Source: JADGGV01 sp035715725 (GTDB taxonomy: Bacteria > Gemmatimonadota > Gemmatimonadetes > Longimicrobiales > RSA9). Taken from it: 64,000 nucleotides of DNA. Numbering within the stretch: position 1 is the stretch's first letter; every line of letters starts with the position of its first letter. The stretch covers positions 1-64,000 of the forward strand of contig DASTKT010000081.1 in assembly GCA_035715725.1 (NCBI GenBank), written 5' to 3'. The position numbers and the translations under genes were made by a program. Shown one piece after another: positions 6,891 through 15,519 of the stretch. The notes beneath the pieces are model-generated. The model worked only from the letters and a program-made list of their open reading frames with translations, ran no database searches and was not told the origin of the DNA.

Positions 6891-8834
6891 ATGCAACGAT
6901 CCATGGGCGAGCCCCGCCGACGCCTTCCCGTCGGAGCGGAGGTGCGCGGCGGCGGCGGGGTCGATTTCCGCGTCTGGGCGCCGACGCGGCGGCGCGTGAG
7001 CGTGGTGCTGGAGGGGGGTCCGTCGGGGGTCGAGGTGCCGCTGCAGGCGGAGCCCGGCGGCTACTTCTCGGGGATCGTCGAGCAGGCTCGGGCGCTGACG
7101 CTCTACCGGTTCCGCCTCGATGGCGACCCGGAGCTCTACCCGGACCCGGCCTCGCGCTTCCAGCCGGAAGGCCCGCACGGCCCGTCGCAGGTCGTGGATC
7201 CGGACGCCTACGAGTGGAGCGACGCGGAGTGGCGCGGCCCGGCGGCAGAGGGACAGGTCATCTACGAGATGCACATCGGCACGTTCACGCCGAAGGGGAC
7301 GTGGACGGCCGCCGCGCGGGTGCTGCCGGAGCTGGCCGACACGGGGATCTCGATGCTCGAGGTGATGCCGGTGGCCGACTTCCCCGGCCGCTTCGGCTGG
7401 GGGTACGACGGCGTCGACCTGTTCGCGCCGACGCGGCTCTACGGGGTGCCGGACGATTTCCGCCGCTTCGTCGACGAGGCGCACCGTCTCGGGCTGGCGG
7501 TCATCCTCGACGTCGTCTACAACCACCTCGGCCCGGACGGCAACTACCTGCGCGCGTATTCGCCGGCGTACTTCACGGACCGGTACGAGAACGAGTGGGG
7601 GGACGCGCTCAACTTCGACGGCGAGGACGCGGGGCCGGTGCGGGAGTTCTTCGCGGCGAACGCGGGCTACTGGGTCGACGAATACCACCTCGACGGACTC
7701 CGGCTGGACGCGACGCAGCAGATCTTCGACGCCTCGCCGACGCACATCCTGGCCGAGATCGGGCGGCGCGTCCGGGAGAGCGCGCGCGGCCGGCGCAGCT
7801 ACGTGGTGAACGAGAACGAGACGCAGGAGGCGCGGCTCGTGCGGCCGGTCGAGGAGGGCGGCTACGGGCTGGACGCGATCTGGAACGACGACTTCCACCA
7901 CAGTACGCGCGTGGCCGCCACGGGGAGGCGGGAGGCGTACTTCCACGACTACGCCGGCACCGCGCAGGAGCTGGTGTCCGCGATCAAGCGGGGCTTCCTG
8001 TTCCAGGGGCAGCGCTACGCCTGGCAGGACAAGCGCCGCGGGACGCCGACGCGCGACCTGCCGGCGCACGTGTTCGTGCACTTCCTGCAGAACCACGACC
8101 AGGTGGCGAACACGCCCGGCGGCCGGCGCCTGCACCAGGTGACCGACCTCGCCCGGTTCCGCGCGCTCACCGCGCTCCTGCTGCTCGCGCCCCAGACGCC
8201 GATGCTCTTCCAGGGACAGGAGTTCGCCGCATCCACCCCGTTCTACTACTTCGCGGACCACGTGCCGGAGCTGGCCGTGAAGGTACGCGCCGGGCGTGTC
8301 GAGTTCCTCAAGCAGTTTCCGGGGCTGCGCACGCCGGGCGCCGAGCGGCTCATCCCCGACCCGGACGCCGCCGCCACGTTCGAGGCGTCCAGGCTCGTCC
8401 CGGCCGAGCGGCGCGACCACGCGGAGGCGACGGCGCTCCACCGGGACCTGCTGCGGCTCCGCCGCCAGGACCGCGCGATCGCCGCGGCGCCGCCCGTCGA
8501 TGGCGCCGTCCTGGGCCGGGAGGCCCTCGCGCTGCGCTGGTTCGCGCCGGACGAGGATGACCGGCTCCTCCTCGTCAACCTCGGCCCCGACCTCGTGAGC
8601 GGATCGGTGGCCGAGCCGCTCGTCGCGCCGCCGGCCGGGCAGCGCTGGGAGCTGCTCTGGGCGAGCGAGGACCCGCGCTACGGCGGGAGCGGCGCGCCCG
8701 CGCCCGAGCGGGAGGACGGGTGGTGCATCGGCGCGCACTCGGCGGTGCTGCTCCGCCCGCGTCCGGTGCCACCCGCGGAGGGCGGCGGCGTGACGGGCGT
8801 GGAACCGGCCGAGGGGCGGTCCACGCATGGATGA
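6891..8834 (+). CDS. treZ: Malto-oligosyltrehalose trehalohydrolase
   Basis: A 647-residue GH13 enzyme that releases trehalose from maltooligosyl-trehalose. An N-terminal CBM48-like domain (about 10-100, RRRLPVGAEV then VDFRVWAPT) precedes the barrel. Barrel motifs: DVVYNHLGPDG, GLRLDAT (nucleophile Asp), VVNENET at the acid/base position (the family usually reads IAEND) and FLQNHDQ. The start is ATG 6891 or ATG 6903; the frame is open back to 6573, but that part is low-complexity Arg/Ala and was excluded. The end overlaps the debranching-enzyme start by 8 bases. No treY (maltooligosyl-trehalose synthase) is present in the window, so the pathway partner must lie elsewhere. Confidence 0.92.
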   Translation: MQRSMGEPRRRLPVGAEVRGGGGVDFRVWAPTRRRVSVVLEGGPSGVEVPLQAEPGGYFSGIVEQARALTLYRFRLDGDPELYPDPASRFQPEGPHGPSQVVDPDAYEWSDAEWRGPAAEGQVIYEMHIGTFTPKGTWTAAARVLPELADTGISMLEVMPVADFPGRFGWGYDGVDLFAPTRLYGVPDDFRRFVDEAHRLGLAVILDVVYNHLGPDGNYLRAYSPAYFTDRYENEWGDALNFDGEDAGPVREFFAANAGYWVDEYHLDGLRLDATQQIFDASPTHILAEIGRRVRESARGRRSYVVNENETQEARLVRPVEEGGYGLDAIWNDDFHHSTRVAATGRREAYFHDYAGTAQELVSAIKRGFLFQGQRYAWQDKRRGTPTRDLPAHVFVHFLQNHDQVANTPGGRRLHQVTDLARFRALTALLLLAPQTPMLFQGQEFAASTPFYYFADHVPELAVKVRAGRVEFLKQFPGLRTPGAERLIPDPDAAATFEASRLVPAERRDHAEATALHRDLLRLRRQDRAIAAAPPVDGAVLGREALALRWFAPDEDDRLLLVNLGPDLVSGSVAEPLVAPPAGQRWELLWASEDPRYGGSGAPAPEREDGWCIGAHSAVLLRPRPVPPAEGGGVTGVEPAEGRSTHG

Positions 8835-10857
8835 TCCGATCCGCCGCCTGAGCTGGCCACCTGGGGAGCGCCCCGATCCGGCGCTGCTCCTCGATGACGA
8901 GTGGCTGGTCACGAACGGGATCGGCGGCTACGCGTCCGGCACGTTGGCCGGCGTGCCGACGCGCCGCTACCATGCGCTCCTGATCGCGGCGCTCGGTGGG
9001 CTGCGCGGCCGGACCGTGATGCTCGCCCACGTGGACGAGACCCTGGAGTGGGACGGCGGCTCCGCGGGCGTCACCGCGCTCGACCGGGGCGACGGCCGGG
9101 AGCCGCCCGCCGTGGCGATCCTCCAGGAATTCCGGCTCGAGGCGGGCGTCCCCGTCTGGATCTACGCCGCCGGCGGCTGGGTGGTCGAGCGGCGCATCGT
9201 CATGCCCGCCCGCGAGAACACGACGTTCCTCCTCTACCGCCTGCTGTCCGGGCCCACGCTGCGCCTGCGTGCCCGGCCCTGGGTGCACTTCCGCTCCCAC
9301 GACGCCGAGGTCTCGACGCGGCTGAACGGGCCGTTCCGCCTCACCACCATCGAGGAGCGGCACGAGATTGCCTCGGCCGCGGACTTTCCGCCGCTTCGCT
9401 TCGAGATCCTCGGCGGCCCGCCGGCGTTCACCGCCGACGCGCTCACCGTCACCGACGTGCAGTACCGCGAGGAGGAACACCGCGGCTACCCGTCGGTGGG
9501 CTCGCTCTGGTCGCCCGGCGTGTACTCGGCGCCGCTCACGCCCTACACCACGCTCTGCCTGCTGGCGTCGGCGGAGGATTGGGGGATCGCCGAAGCGCTG
9601 ACCCCCGACGAGGCCATCGACGCGGAGCACGAGCGCCGCCGCCGCCTCATCACACTGGCCGTGCCGGCCGCGCAGACCGGCCCCGCCGCCGAGCTCGTCC
9701 TCGCCGCCGACCAGTTCGTGATCCGCCCCGTCGGGCGCCGCCTCGAGACGCCGCGCATCGAGGCCGTCGGCGACGAGGTCCGCACCGTCATCGCCGGCTA
9801 CTTCTGGTTCACGGATTGGGGTCGCGACACGATGATCAGCCTCGAGGGGCTGACGCTCTGTACCGGCCGGTCGGTCGAGGCGGGCTACATCCTGCGCACG
9901 TTCGCCCACTACATCCGCAACGGGCTGATCCCGAACCTCTTCCCCGAGGGGCAGTCCGAGGGGCTCTACAACACCGCCGACGCGACGCTGTGGTTCTTCC
10001 ACGCCGTGGACCGCTACGTCCGCGCCACCGGCGACCGCTACACGCTCGACCTGCTGCTGCCGCGCCTGAAGGACATCCTGAACCGGCACATCGCGGGCAC
10101 CGATTTCGGCATCCGCCTCGACCCCGAGGATGGGCTCGTGATCCAGGGGGCAGAGGGGTATCAGCTCACCTGGATGGACGCGAAGGTCGACGACTGGGTC
10201 GTGACGCCGCGCCGCGGCAAGTCGGTCGAGATCAACGCGCTCTGGTACAACGCGCTCAGGCTGATGGAGGGATGGCTCCGCGAGCAGGGCGACGCGGAGG
10301 CGGACGGCGCCCGCGAACTGGCGGAGCGCTGCCGCCGATCGTTCAACGAGCGCTTCTGGTACGCGGAGGGCGGCTACCTCTACGACGTGGTGGACGGGCC
10401 GGAGGGGAACGATCCCAAGTGCCGACCGAACCAGATCCTGGCGATCTCGCTGGATCACCCGGTCCTCGACCCCGAACGATGGGCGCCCGTGCTGACCACC
10501 GTGCGCGAGAAGCTGCTCACGCCCGTCGGGCTCCGCTCCCTGGCCCCCGGCGACGCCGACTACAAGCCCAAGTACTTCGGCGACCGGCGCGCGCGCGACG
10601 CCGCGTACCACCAGGGCACCGTCTGGCCATGGCTCATCGGGCCGTTCGTCGACGCGTGGCTGCGCGTGTACCCGGGGGATGTCCAGACCGCCCGCGGCTG
10701 GCTCGACGGCCTCATCGCCTCACTGGGCTACGACTGCATCGGCACGATCCCCGAGATCTTCGACGCCGAGGCGCCGTACACCCCGCGCGGCTCCGTCGCG
10801 CAGGCCTGGAGCGTGGCCGAGACGCTGCGCGCGCTGCTGCGGACGACTAGCGGGTGA
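8827..10857 (+). CDS. Glycogen debranching enzyme (amylo-alpha-1,6-glucosidase, GH133 type)
   Basis: A 676-residue cytoplasmic enzyme. The N-terminal domain carries the family signature WLVTNGIGGYASGTLAG (about 26-42) and PTRRYHALL. The C-terminal alpha/alpha barrel has FTDWGRDTMISLEG, EGLYNTADATLW and MDAKVDDWVVTPR, typical of bacterial and archaeal debranching enzymes that remove alpha-1,6 branches from glycogen-like glucans. Coupling to treZ by an 8-base overlap suggests that debranched chains feed trehalose synthesis, a role TreX plays in other bacteria. Its last 11 bases overlap the tail of mprF on the opposite strand, with no room for a terminator between the two. Confidence 0.92.
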   Translation: MDDPIRRLSWPPGERPDPALLLDDEWLVTNGIGGYASGTLAGVPTRRYHALLIAALGGLRGRTVMLAHVDETLEWDGGSAGVTALDRGDGREPPAVAILQEFRLEAGVPVWIYAAGGWVVERRIVMPARENTTFLLYRLLSGPTLRLRARPWVHFRSHDAEVSTRLNGPFRLTTIEERHEIASAADFPPLRFEILGGPPAFTADALTVTDVQYREEEHRGYPSVGSLWSPGVYSAPLTPYTTLCLLASAEDWGIAEALTPDEAIDAEHERRRRLITLAVPAAQTGPAAELVLAADQFVIRPVGRRLETPRIEAVGDEVRTVIAGYFWFTDWGRDTMISLEGLTLCTGRSVEAGYILRTFAHYIRNGLIPNLFPEGQSEGLYNTADATLWFFHAVDRYVRATGDRYTLDLLLPRLKDILNRHIAGTDFGIRLDPEDGLVIQGAEGYQLTWMDAKVDDWVVTPRRGKSVEINALWYNALRLMEGWLREQGDAEADGARELAERCRRSFNERFWYAEGGYLYDVVDGPEGNDPKCRPNQILAISLDHPVLDPERWAPVLTTVREKLLTPVGLRSLAPGDADYKPKYFGDRRARDAAYHQGTVWPWLIGPFVDAWLRVYPGDVQTARGWLDGLIASLGYDCIGTIPEIFDAEAPYTPRGSVAQAWSVAETLRALLRTTSG

Positions 10858-13417
10858 CCACGCCCTTGATCCCGCCCGAGATCAGGCTGGCCACGCTGGC
10901 CAGGATCCGCGGCAGGTTGAGCCCGCCCGGGGCGGCCAGGTACTTCGGCTCCCAGACCGGGCCGAACTTCTCCTTGTACTGCCGCAGCCCCTGGAAGGAG
11001 TAGAAGTTCTCGCCGTAGCGGAACACGAGCGCGCCGAGCCGGTTCCAGAGCGGCGCCAGGGCCCGGTTCTCCAGCCCGGAGAGCGGCGCCATCCCCAGGC
11101 TGAACCAGCGGTACCCCTGCGCCTTGCCCCAGAGCATCAGCTCCAGGAACAGGTACTCCATGACATCCTCGGGTGCGTCCGCGCCGTAGCGCATGAGGTC
11201 GACCGAGAGCTCCTCGTTGAACGCGCCGGGCCAGACGTTCGCGAACGCGACGATGCGCCCGCCGCAGCGCACGACCGCGGTCGGGAAGCTGGCGATGTAG
11301 CGCTCGTCGAAGAACCCGAGGGAGAAGCCCTTCTCGCGCGTCCGCTTCTCCGCCAGCCAGGCGTCCGAGATCCGGCGCAGCTCCGGCAGAATCGCCGTGA
11401 CCGCCTCGACCGGCACGACCTCGAACGTGCACCCTTCCTTCTCCAGGCGGTTGCGCACGCGGCGCATTCCCTTGCGCGAGCCGCCCTCGAGGGAGAACGC
11501 CTCCAGCCGGACCCGCGCCTCCTCGCCCAGCTTGAGCAGCGTGAGGCCGAGGTCCAGGAAGAGCGGCAGCCCCTGCGGCTTGACCTGGTAGAAGACCGTC
11601 CAGCCACCGTGCCGGTCCACCAGCTCGCGGAAGCGCCAGAGCAGCTCCGCCCACTCCTCGTCCGGGCCGACGGGGTCGCCCAGCGCGACCCACGTCCGGC
11701 CCTCGACCGCGTACATGATGAACGCCCGCCCGCTCTCGCTGAAGAGGAGCGCCTTGTCCCCGAGCAGCGCGAGGTTCGCCGTCGTGTCCACCGAGCGGGC
11801 GACGACCTCGCGCGCTCGCGCCAGGTCGGCCGCGGTCGGCAGCGTCGGCTCCGGCGGCGCCGGCCGCAGCAGCCGCGAGGCCGCCACGAAGATGACCAGC
11901 CCGACGGCGCCGACGGAGGCGCGGAGGAAGCGCGGCGCATCGCCGCGCAGCGCGAAGCGCCAGAACAGGTCGCTGGAGTACTCGACGTGCTTGTAGGAGA
12001 AGAAGCCGAGCCAGATCGTGCCGGCCAGCACGATGGCGATGGCGACGATCCAGCCGATCGTGAACGGCTCGCCCGTCAGCGAGGCCCGGCGGTAGAAGTA
12101 GCGCCGGGCCGGCACGAGGGCGAGGAGCAGGACGGTGAGCGCGATCGCCTCCTCGTAATCGGCGCCCTTGAGCAGCGAGAGCGTGATCCCCGCCAGCAGC
12201 ACCACGACGGTCAGCCCGAACGCGGCGTCCAGCCGCCGCTGGATGCCGCGCGCCAGCAGCAGCAGCCCCGCCCCGGCGATGCTCGCCAGGAAGTGGGAGG
12301 CCTCGATGACCTCCAGCGGCAGGAAGTCGTTCAGGATGCGGAGCCGCGAATGAACGGCCGGCGTCGCGGCCGAGAAGAGGAGGATGACGCCGGCCAGGAA
12401 CGTCGTGAACGCCAGGAGCTGCGGCGCCACGACGGGCGCCCAGCGCCCCACGACCCGCGCGACGCGCCGCACGTCCTCGCGCCGCTGCCTCGCCTCGTGC
12501 AGCGCCAGCAGCACGGACGCGCTGGCGAGGGGGAGCAGGTAGTAGATGCCGCGGTACGCCAGCAGCGAGCCGAGGATCGCGTCCGGCGGCGCGCGGTCCT
12601 CGAGCAGCACCAGCACGACGGCCTCGAAGACGCCGAGCCCGCCCGGGATGTTCGTGACGAGCCCGGCGGCCTGGGCCAGGATGAAGATGGCCAGCGCGCC
12701 CGGGTAGGAGATGTGCGCCGACGGTGGCAGCACCGCCCAGAAGACGCCGCCGGCCAGCGCCCAGTCCGTGACCGAGACGAGCATCTGCAGCAGCGAGAGC
12801 CGCGTCGCCGGGAACGTGAACTCCCAGCCGCGGATCCGGATCGGCTTGCGCTCGAACGTCCCCCAGAAGAGGTACGCCGCGACGATGGCCAGGAAGATCC
12901 CGCCGACCGGGCGCACGGACTCGAAAGGCACGTGCAGGACCTGCGGGATCTCGAGCGGCGAGAGCGTGAAGACCAGGCCGCCGATCGTGAACAGGCCGAG
13001 GAAGAACGTCAGGCTGTTGAACGCGATGACGTTCGTCACCTCGACGGCCGACAGCCCCCAGGCCGAGTACAGCCGGAAGCGCAGCGGCGCGCCCGTCAGC
13101 AGCGGGAAGCCGAGGTTATGGCTGAAGGCGTACGCGATGAAGGAGGCGAACGCGATGCGCGGATAGGCCAGCGGCGTACGGATGTAGCGCAGCCCGAGCG
13201 CGTCGTACCCGGTCAGCACCAGGTAGTTGGCCGCGGTGAGCAGCAGCGCGAGGAGCAGCCGCGCGTCCGGCAGCGCGTGAAGCGCGCGGACGATGTCGCG
13301 GTAGTGGTACCTCCGCAGCGCGGAGTGGAGCACCCACACCGCGACGAGGAAGATGAGCAGCCCGATGAGCGGGCCGGCCACCTTCCGCAGCTTCGACATC
13401 ATCGATGAGACGCCCAC
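10847..13417 (-). CDS. mprF: MprF-type lysyl/alanyl-phosphatidylglycerol synthase and flippase
   Basis: An 856-residue integral membrane protein. Roughly the first 540 residues are multiple transmembrane helices (flippase part). The remaining part is the DUF2156 aminoacyl-tRNA-dependent transferase domain (LLGDKALLFSESGRAFIMY, YQVKPQGLPLFLDLGL, LMLWGKAQGYRWFSLGMAP). The family transfers an amino acid from tRNA to phosphatidylglycerol and flips the product, giving resistance to cationic peptides; the amino acid used here cannot be told. The start is GTG 13417 or the tandem ATGs at 13402 and 13399. The gene is divergent from the cytochrome b gene. Confidence 0.88.
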   Translation of the reverse strand: MGVSSMMSKLRKVAGPLIGLLIFLVAVWVLHSALRRYHYRDIVRALHALPDARLLLALLLTAANYLVLTGYDALGLRYIRTPLAYPRIAFASFIAYAFSHNLGFPLLTGAPLRFRLYSAWGLSAVEVTNVIAFNSLTFFLGLFTIGGLVFTLSPLEIPQVLHVPFESVRPVGGIFLAIVAAYLFWGTFERKPIRIRGWEFTFPATRLSLLQMLVSVTDWALAGGVFWAVLPPSAHISYPGALAIFILAQAAGLVTNIPGGLGVFEAVVLVLLEDRAPPDAILGSLLAYRGIYYLLPLASASVLLALHEARQRREDVRRVARVVGRWAPVVAPQLLAFTTFLAGVILLFSAATPAVHSRLRILNDFLPLEVIEASHFLASIAGAGLLLLARGIQRRLDAAFGLTVVVLLAGITLSLLKGADYEEAIALTVLLLALVPARRYFYRRASLTGEPFTIGWIVAIAIVLAGTIWLGFFSYKHVEYSSDLFWRFALRGDAPRFLRASVGAVGLVIFVAASRLLRPAPPEPTLPTAADLARAREVVARSVDTTANLALLGDKALLFSESGRAFIMYAVEGRTWVALGDPVGPDEEWAELLWRFRELVDRHGGWTVFYQVKPQGLPLFLDLGLTLLKLGEEARVRLEAFSLEGGSRKGMRRVRNRLEKEGCTFEVVPVEAVTAILPELRRISDAWLAEKRTREKGFSLGFFDERYIASFPTAVVRCGGRIVAFANVWPGAFNEELSVDLMRYGADAPEDVMEYLFLELMLWGKAQGYRWFSLGMAPLSGLENRALAPLWNRLGALVFRYGENFYSFQGLRQYKEKFGPVWEPKYLAAPGGLNLPRILASVASLISGGIKGVVTR

Positions 13418-13601
13418 CCTTGTGCCGCCTCGCCACCCACGCAGGCCCGCGGATGCGCCCGCGATCCCGCGGGCCGGTGCCGGCGCCGGTCGGGGGTGGG
13501 GCGCCCTCCGGGCTCTCGGCCGTCACTCGCCGCCGCACCTCCCAACACGGCGCGTGCGAAGAATGCGCCGCCGGGGCGGGGCCGGCAACCGCGCCGCCGG
13601 C

Positions 13602-13630
13602 TTGCGCCTCCGCCGGGGGTCTCTTACCAT
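13602..13630 (+). promoter_or_regulatory. Candidate sigma-70 promoter upstream of cytochrome b
   Basis: TTGCGC (13602-13607), a 17-base spacer and TACCAT (13625-13630), about 100 bases before the chosen cytochrome b start. The match is moderate (three and four of six). The rest of the 314-base gap 13418-13731 shows only G+C-rich sequence. Confidence 0.35.
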
Positions 13631-13731
13631 GGCTGCCTCACACCCCACAAGGCGCGCCACATCCGGCCGCCGCGCCGGCCCGAGCCCGAAGCCACGGCCG
13701 GAGAACGAGCCACCCGCACCGGTCGAGCCCT

Positions 13732-14784
13732 TTGTCCACCGCGGAATACACCCGTGAGGCCGCTCCCGGCCAGGCTCCTACCGAGCTCCCGGCCCGGGGC
13801 TGGCGCGCCCGCTTCGCGCTCGACGCGCTGCGCTACCCCGTGGCGCCCATGGCGAACCGGGTGCCGTACATGCTCGGCGGCCTCACCTTCTTCGGCATCC
13901 TCCTCCTCGTCGCCACCGGCGTCCTGCTCGACCAGTTCTACAACCCGGCTCCGCTCGGCGCCCACGACAGCGTCGTCTACATCGTGACGCGCGTGCCGCT
14001 CGGCTGGTGGCTGCGCGCGCTGCACTACTGGGGTGCGAGCCTCGTCCTCGTCTCCGTCTTCCTCCACCTGGTCTGGACGTTCTCCCGCCGCAGCTACCGC
14101 GCGCCGCGCGAGGTCCAGTGGTGGAGCGGCGTCCTCCTGCTCCTCCTGCTCTTCGCGATCGCGTTCACCGGCACCGTGCTGCGTGGCGACCAGGAGGGCG
14201 GGGAAGCGCTCGCCCACGCCGTGGCCGGCGGCTCGCTCGTCGGGCCGGTCGGCGCGCCCGTCTCGCCGGACTTCGCGCCCTCGACGTCGTTGCTCGCGCG
14301 GGTCCACAATGCGCACGTCAGCCTCCTGCCGCTCGCGCTGCTCGCCTTGATCGCGCTGCACTTCTGGCTCGTGCGCTGGCTCGGCATCCACACCGCGGAG
14401 GCCCGCACCTCGACCTTCGCCCGGCACCTCCGCCGGCTCGGCGGCTTCGCGCTCCTCCTCTACGGCGCGATCTCCATCCTCGCCGCGCTCGCGCCACCCC
14501 GCCTCGGCTACCCCGCCGTCGAGGGCGTCGAAGTCACGAAGCCGTTCTGGCCGTTCCTCTGGATCTACACGTTCGAGAACACGCTCGGCATGACGGGCAT
14601 GATCGTCGCGCCGCTCGTCGTCTTCGGCGCGCTCGCCATCGTGCCGCTCGTCGACCGGCGGCCGGACGCCGCCGGCGGGCGGCCTCGCTGGATCGTCGCC
14701 GCCGCCGTCGCGTTCCTCGCGCTCTTCCTCGGAACGCTCCTCTACGGCGCCGTGGCGCCGCAGATCGCCCACCTCGGGATGTGA
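13732..14784 (+). CDS. Membrane cytochrome b (b6-type, fused with subunit-IV-like part)
   Basis: About 350 residues with some seven transmembrane helices. Four haem-ligand histidines are in place: H98 and H112 (13 between, in RALHYWGAS...FLHLVW) and H195 and H210 (14 between), the b6-type spacing. The following part (about 235-350) resembles subunit IV, but where the Qo-site PEWY motif is expected the sequence reads TKPFWPFLWIY, without the glutamate. No ATG fits the conserved N-terminus; TTG 13732 is my choice and is uncertain. There is no Rieske or cytochrome c gene adjacent in the window. It probably oxidises or reduces quinones in a respiratory complex with partners encoded elsewhere. It is followed after 5 bases by a secreted protein gene. 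Confidence 0.82.
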   Translation: MSTAEYTREAAPGQAPTELPARGWRARFALDALRYPVAPMANRVPYMLGGLTFFGILLLVATGVLLDQFYNPAPLGAHDSVVYIVTRVPLGWWLRALHYWGASLVLVSVFLHLVWTFSRRSYRAPREVQWWSGVLLLLLLFAIAFTGTVLRGDQEGGEALAHAVAGGSLVGPVGAPVSPDFAPSTSLLARVHNAHVSLLPLALLALIALHFWLVRWLGIHTAEARTSTFARHLRRLGGFALLLYGAISILAALAPPRLGYPAVEGVEVTKPFWPFLWIYTFENTLGMTGMIVAPLVVFGALAIVPLVDRRPDAAGGRPRWIVAAAVAFLALFLGTLLYGAVAPQIAHLGM

Positions 14785-14789
14785 CCGCC

Positions 14790-15365
14790 ATGACGCGACG
14801 CTGGCTCGTCTCGCTGCTCTTCCTCGCGCTCCTCGCCGCCCCCGCCGTCGCCCACGAGCACGGCCGCATCTACCTCGGCGCGCCCCGCGCCAGCGCCGGC
14901 GACTCCCTCGCGCTCCGCGGCGAGAAGCTCTCCAAGGCGACGACGTTCCGCGTCCTCCTGCGCGGGCCGTTGGCCAGCTACCCGCTCGGCGAGGTGAAGA
15001 CCGACCGCGCCGGCGCGTTCCAGGGCGCGGTCCGGCTCCCCGCCGACGCCCGGCCCGGCGCCTACACGGTCGTGCTCCTCGCCCCCGATGGCGACGTCTC
15101 CGCCCGCGCCGACCTGGCCCTCGCCGCCGCCGAGGCGCCCGCCACCGCCGGCGCTCCGCCGACGGCCGGCCCCGCCGCGGGGACCGCCGCTCCGGCCACC
15201 GCCACCGACCACATGGCGCATATGGCCGCCGCGGCGCCGCACGCCACGGCCGCGCCCATGGAGCTGCCGAAGCGCCGCGGCGCCGGCGAGTGGGCCGTCA
15301 TCGCGCTCGTCACGCTCGTCTGCCTCGGCGCCGGCGCGCGCCTGCTGCGGCCGGCGCGGGCGTAG
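14790..15365 (+). CDS. Exported C-terminally anchored protein with His/Met-rich linker
   Basis: A 191-residue protein: signal peptide (1-21, ending PAVAHEHG), a beta-rich domain of about 90 residues (ASAGDSLALRGEKLSK, then VLLRGPLASYPLGEV), an Ala/Pro/Thr linker with DHMAHM and further His and Met residues near 139-157, and a single C-terminal membrane helix (about 166-185). It starts 5 bases after the cytochrome b stop and is surely co-transcribed. The His/Met cluster could bind copper or haem; this is inference. The beta domain recalls IPT-like or copper-resistance folds, but I do not assign a family. Confidence 0.65.
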   Translation: MTRRWLVSLLFLALLAAPAVAHEHGRIYLGAPRASAGDSLALRGEKLSKATTFRVLLRGPLASYPLGEVKTDRAGAFQGAVRLPADARPGAYTVVLLAPDGDVSARADLALAAAEAPATAGAPPTAGPAAGTAAPATATDHMAHMAAAAPHATAAPMELPKRRGAGEWAVIALVTLVCLGAGARLLRPARA

Positions 15366-15519
15366 TGGCCGTCCCCGGCGCCGGCGCCGGCCTCGGCGGC
15401 CGTCTCGCCGAACCACCGCCGCCGGTGCTGGCCGATCGAGCCCCGGCGCCGTAAGATGCAGCGCCGGCCGGCGCGGAAGCGGCCGCACGCCACGCTTCAT
15501 CCCTCGACGAGCGCAGCGG

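Noticed and set aside
15376..15395. GGCGCCGGCGCC-type self-complementary stretch after the exported-protein gene
   Set aside because: Simple alternating G+C sequence, common throughout the window; no T-run or positional support as terminator.
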